Shown: positions 24,258 through 26,108 of the stretch, in pieces
How positions within the stretch are numbered: the stretch's first letter is position 1
How the letters are laid out: each line of letters begins with the position of its first letter
Source: Rubrimonas sp036735545
GTDB taxonomy: Bacteria; Pseudomonadota; Alphaproteobacteria; Rhodobacterales; Rhodobacteraceae
Reading direction: 5' to 3'
Assembly (NCBI GenBank): GCA_036735545.1
Contig: DAINOD010000038.1
Location: 1-26,108, forward strand
DNA: 26,108 bases
Notes under the pieces: model-generated
Database searches by the model: none
Told to the model about the DNA's origin: nothing
What the model saw: the letters and a program-made list of their open reading frames with translations, nothing else
Made by a program: the position numbers and the translations under genes

Positions 24258-25061
24258 TCAGTGCTTATTCACGGCCGCCTGCCTTTCGGACAAGTGTCGT
24301 TGCGCCTGCGCAAGCGCCTCGCGCGCGTCGCTGGCGCCGAAATCCGCTCCCAGCGCCGCGGCGGCGGCCGGATCGACGCGGAAGGCCGCGCCACCCAGCG
24401 CCAGCACCGCCCGGCGATTGCGCGAGGCGCGGCGCAGGCGCGCCACCAGCGCCTCGATCTGCGGCGCGTTGTCCAGCGTCGAGACCGACAGGCCGATCAG
24501 GTCGTAGGGCGCCGCGGCCGCCAGCGCGGCCAGCCGCTCCGGCTCCGCCCCGGGCGCCTCCCGCACGCGCCAGCCGGCCATGCGCAGGCTCTGCGCGACG
24601 ATCATGGCGCCGAGGCCGTGGCGCTCGACCCCGGGCGTGGCGATCAGCGCCAGCGGGCCGCTCGCGCCGCCGAAACCCGGCTCGAGTTGCGCGCCGAGAT
24701 GGCGCACAGCGGCGCACAGCCTGCCGGAGCCCAGCGCGACCTCCACGAAATCGGCGGCGTCAGAGGTCCAGAGGTCGCCGAGCCGCCGGGCGGCCGGCGC
24801 GATCAGGTCGTCCAGCAGCGCCTCGTGCGCCACCCCGGCCTCGCGAAGGGCGCCGATCTGCGCGGCCGCCGCCGACGGGTCGCGCGCCAATGTGAGACGC
24901 GCCAACGTCTCGACATGCGCCGCCGCCGGGCGCCTCGGGCCGCCATCGCTGCGTCGCGACATCACCAAGCGGGGTATGATCTCCTGTCGAACGAGCCGCG
25001 CCACCCGGTCCGAGCGGTCGCCGCCCTGTAGCCCCGACCGCCTGAAATCCGTGCCGTCCAT
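24258..25061 (-). CDS. ppaA: PpaA/AerR, cobalamin-binding antirepressor of PpsR
   Basis: The product is 267 aa. ATG 25061 follows GGGGAG at 6 nt. Residues about 45-125 form the helical cap (LGDLWTSD with Trp 98), and 135-255 the Rossmann-like B12-binding domain. The latter has the ExHxxG motif VERHGLGAM (His 148 as cobalt ligand), SVS at 192-194 and GG at 223-224. Family knowledge: AerR/PpaA binds hydroxocobalamin and relieves repression by CrtJ/PpsR. An in-frame TTG-GTG-ATG cluster at 24968-24960 (ATG = Met 34), 12-18 nt after AGGAG, could give a shorter isoform, as described for R. capsulatus AerR. It is transcribed with ppsR and divergent from bchF. Confidence 0.93.
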   Translation of the reverse strand: MDGTDFRRSGLQGGDRSDRVARLVRQEIIPRLVMSRRSDGGPRRPAAAHVETLARLTLARDPSAAAAQIGALREAGVAHEALLDDLIAPAARRLGDLWTSDAADFVEVALGSGRLCAAVRHLGAQLEPGFGGASGPLALIATPGVERHGLGAMIVAQSLRMAGWRVREAPGAEPERLAALAAAAPYDLIGLSVSTLDNAPQIEALVARLRRASRNRRAVLALGGAAFRVDPAAAAALGADFGASDAREALAQAQRHLSERQAAVNKH

Positions 25062-25221
25062 GGCCGTCTCCCCTGCGTCGACGCGCTGCGTTCCGCCGTT
25101 GTCCCGCCCCGCGCCATGACCCGGCCCGGGGCCCGATGCGCCTGTCTGGCCGGCGACGCGCCGTGGCGATGGGGCTCACCCTTCCGTCCGGCCGTTCAAC
25201 CGTGGGACGCCCGCCTACCTC

Positions 25222-25239
25222 TGTCAATTGCGATTTACA
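25222..25239. promoter_or_regulatory. PpsR/CrtJ binding site, perfect TGT-N12-ACA
   Basis: The sequence TGTCAATTGCGATTTACA fits the PpsR/CrtJ consensus exactly. It lies 161 bp before the ppaA start and 232 bp before the bchF start, so it could serve both directions. A scan of the whole ppaA-bchF gap found no second perfect copy. Confidence 0.75.
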
Positions 25240-25406
25240 TTGCAAGACGAGAGCAACAGCGGCGCGGGCGGCCAGGCGGACGCCTCAAGGCCCAATTCGG
25301 CGCGCCATTCGACCTTTTTGGCCCATGATTGCGACATCATGGCGCATATTTCGCGGCTTAGCCCCGTCGCCGCCGCGCGTCGCACCGCACAAAGCGTCAT
25401 GTTTGG

Positions 25407-25436
25407 TTGACAGTCTGCTGTCAGCGCCCATAGTCT
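25407..25436 (+). promoter_or_regulatory. Sigma70-like promoter for bchF-bchN
   Basis: A perfect -35 hexamer TTGACA (25407-25412) is followed by an 18-bp spacer and a weak -10 TAGTCT (25431-25436), about 35 bp before bchF. A palindrome TGACA-N6-TGTCA (25408-25423) overlaps the -35 box, suggesting that a regulator can block polymerase there. Confidence 0.5.
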
Positions 25437-25470
25437 CGACTCAACCAAGAGATCACGCCGGGAGGGGGCG

Positions 25471-26001
25471 ATGGGAACCACGATCCGCGCCGCTCGGGCC
25501 GCGCCACTCTACACGCCGCAGGAGCGCGCGCGCAGGGACGCGACCGTGTGGACCCTCGTCCAGGGCGTGCTCGCGCCGCTGCAGTTCCTCGTCTTCGTCG
25601 TCAGTCTCGTTCTGGTGGTGCGCTGGTTCCTGACCGGCGAAGGGCTCGCCGCCGCGACCGTGTCGGTCGTGGTCAAGACGCTCTTTCTCTACGCGATCAT
25701 GGTCACCGGTTCGGTCTGGGAGAAGATCGTGTTCGGCAAGTGGCTGTTCGCGCCCGCCTTCTTCTGGGAGGATGTCGTGAGCATGGGGGTGATCGCGCTG
25801 CACACCCTCTATCTGGCCATGCTGCTCGGCGGCTGGGGAAGCCCGGACCAGCAACTCGCCGTGGCGCTGGCCGCCTACGCCATCTACGTCGTGAACGCCG
25901 CGCAGTTCCTGTGGAAGCTGCGGCAGGCCCGCCTGCAGGGCGCGGCCGACGCCGCAGACGACGCCGACGAGGGCCGTCGCTGGGCGGAGTACGCGCAATG
26001 A
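25471..26001 (+). CDS. bchF: 2-vinyl bacteriochlorophyllide hydratase
   Basis: The product is 176 aa. ATG 25471 has a strong GGGAGGGGG ribosome binding site. The BchF pattern is clear: LYTPQERARRDATVWTLVQG, then LAPLQFLVFVVSLVLV, KTLFLYAIMVTGSVWEKIVF, APAFFWEDVVSMGVIALHT and AAYAIYVVNAAQFLWKLR. Four hydrophobic helices make it an inner-membrane protein. It hydrates the C3 vinyl group of the bacteriochlorophyll precursor to the hydroxyethyl group, on the path to bacteriochlorophyll a. It is the first gene of the bchFN... operon and overlaps bchN by 4 bp (ATGA). PpsR repression is expected from the upstream site. Confidence 0.96.
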   Translation: MGTTIRAARAAPLYTPQERARRDATVWTLVQGVLAPLQFLVFVVSLVLVVRWFLTGEGLAAATVSVVVKTLFLYAIMVTGSVWEKIVFGKWLFAPAFFWEDVVSMGVIALHTLYLAMLLGGWGSPDQQLAVALAAYAIYVVNAAQFLWKLRQARLQGAADAADDADEGRRWAEYAQ

Positions 26002-26108
26002 GCCCCCTCGACCTGAACGGCTGCGCCGAGCGCCCGGAGAAGCACGCGAACGTCCTGCGCGAGCGCGGCCAGCGCGAGGTGTTCTGCGGGCTGACCGGCA
26101 TCGTCTGG
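25998..26108 (+). CDS. bchN: Light-independent protochlorophyllide reductase subunit N (3' end outside window)
   Basis: The first 37 residues are present, from ATG 25998, which overlaps the bchF stop. The peptide ends with REVFCGLTGIVW, the BchN/ChlN signature; Cys 30 corresponds to the first Cys ligand of the 4Fe-4S cluster shared by BchN and BchB. The complete enzyme (BchL plus BchNB, nitrogenase-like) reduces ring D of protochlorophyllide without light. The bchF-bchN order is the standard one in Rhodobacterales photosynthesis gene clusters, so bchB, bchH, bchL and bchM are expected beyond the window. Confidence 0.95.
   Translation, partial: MSPLDLNGCAERPEKHANVLRERGQREVFCGLTGIVW

Larger units (their letters stand above)
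25062..25470. other. 409-bp divergent control region between ppaA and bchF
   Basis: No gene is supported here; the open frames crossing it are shadows. It is richer in AT than the flanks from about 25215 on, and holds one PpsR site, a sigma70-like promoter and a TGACA-N6-TGTCA palindrome (25408-25423). I see no FNR box (TTGAT-N4-ATCAA). The ppaA promoter presumably also lies here, but no clear -35/-10 pair was found for the minus strand. Confidence 0.7.

Noticed and set aside
25062..25470. FNR/FnrL box or cobalamin riboswitch in the ppaA-bchF region
   Set aside because: No TTGAT-N4-ATCAA match was seen, and no B12-box-like conserved element could be identified by eye.

Overview
The window is chromosomal DNA from a very GC-rich alphaproteobacterium, most likely a phototrophic member of the Rhodobacterales. 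Three things point there: the right end holds a bacteriochlorophyll locus (ppsR, ppaA/aerR, bchF, bchN); lysyl-tRNA synthetase is the class I type; and an NDUFA12-like complex I subunit sits beside mlaD, DUF2155 and aat. The species cannot be named from the sequence. Coding is dense, with many 1-11 bp overlaps. No rRNA, tRNA, CRISPR array, transposase or integrase was seen.

Layout. Positions 1-1688 (+) hold a glutathionyl-hydroquinone reductase that lacks only about five N-terminal codons, then aat. Positions 3614-1637 (-) form a tight cluster: NDUFA12, mlaD, a methyltransferase and a DUF2155 protein whose end overlaps aat tail to tail. Positions 3733-6859 (+) hold an unknown secreted protein, an EamA transporter and a class I aminotransferase. 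Positions 6860-7711 form an islet of lower GC with a possible 21-aa leader ORF and two small membrane proteins that resemble phage lysis genes. Positions 7772-14403 (+) are tamA and tamB, the inner-to-outer membrane TAM machinery; tamB carries 210-bp tandem repeats.

Positions 14404-18686 hold a CRP-type regulator with a near-consensus CRP site upstream, a divergent 46-aa membrane peptide, class I lysS, a TerB-like protein, and argG. The terB and argG stop codons lie in the two arms of one perfect hairpin. acpS follows at 18803.

Positions 22689-19200 (-) are a complete phosphonate-type ABC transporter, phnD-phnC-phnE-phnE. A Pho-box-like triple repeat lies upstream of phnD and a strong stem-loop lies between phnD and phnC. 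No phosphonate-degrading enzyme is in the window.

Positions 25061-22798 (-) are ppaA (cobalamin-binding antirepressor) and ppsR (redox-responsive repressor). They diverge from bchF-bchN (+) across a 409-bp control region that contains one perfect TGT-N12-ACA PpsR site and a sigma70-like promoter. The established model is that PpsR represses bch genes under oxygen and PpaA/AerR relieves this. No clearly new system was found. The best leads are the lower-GC islet, the missing second cysteine of PpsR, and several regulatory hairpins and palindromes.
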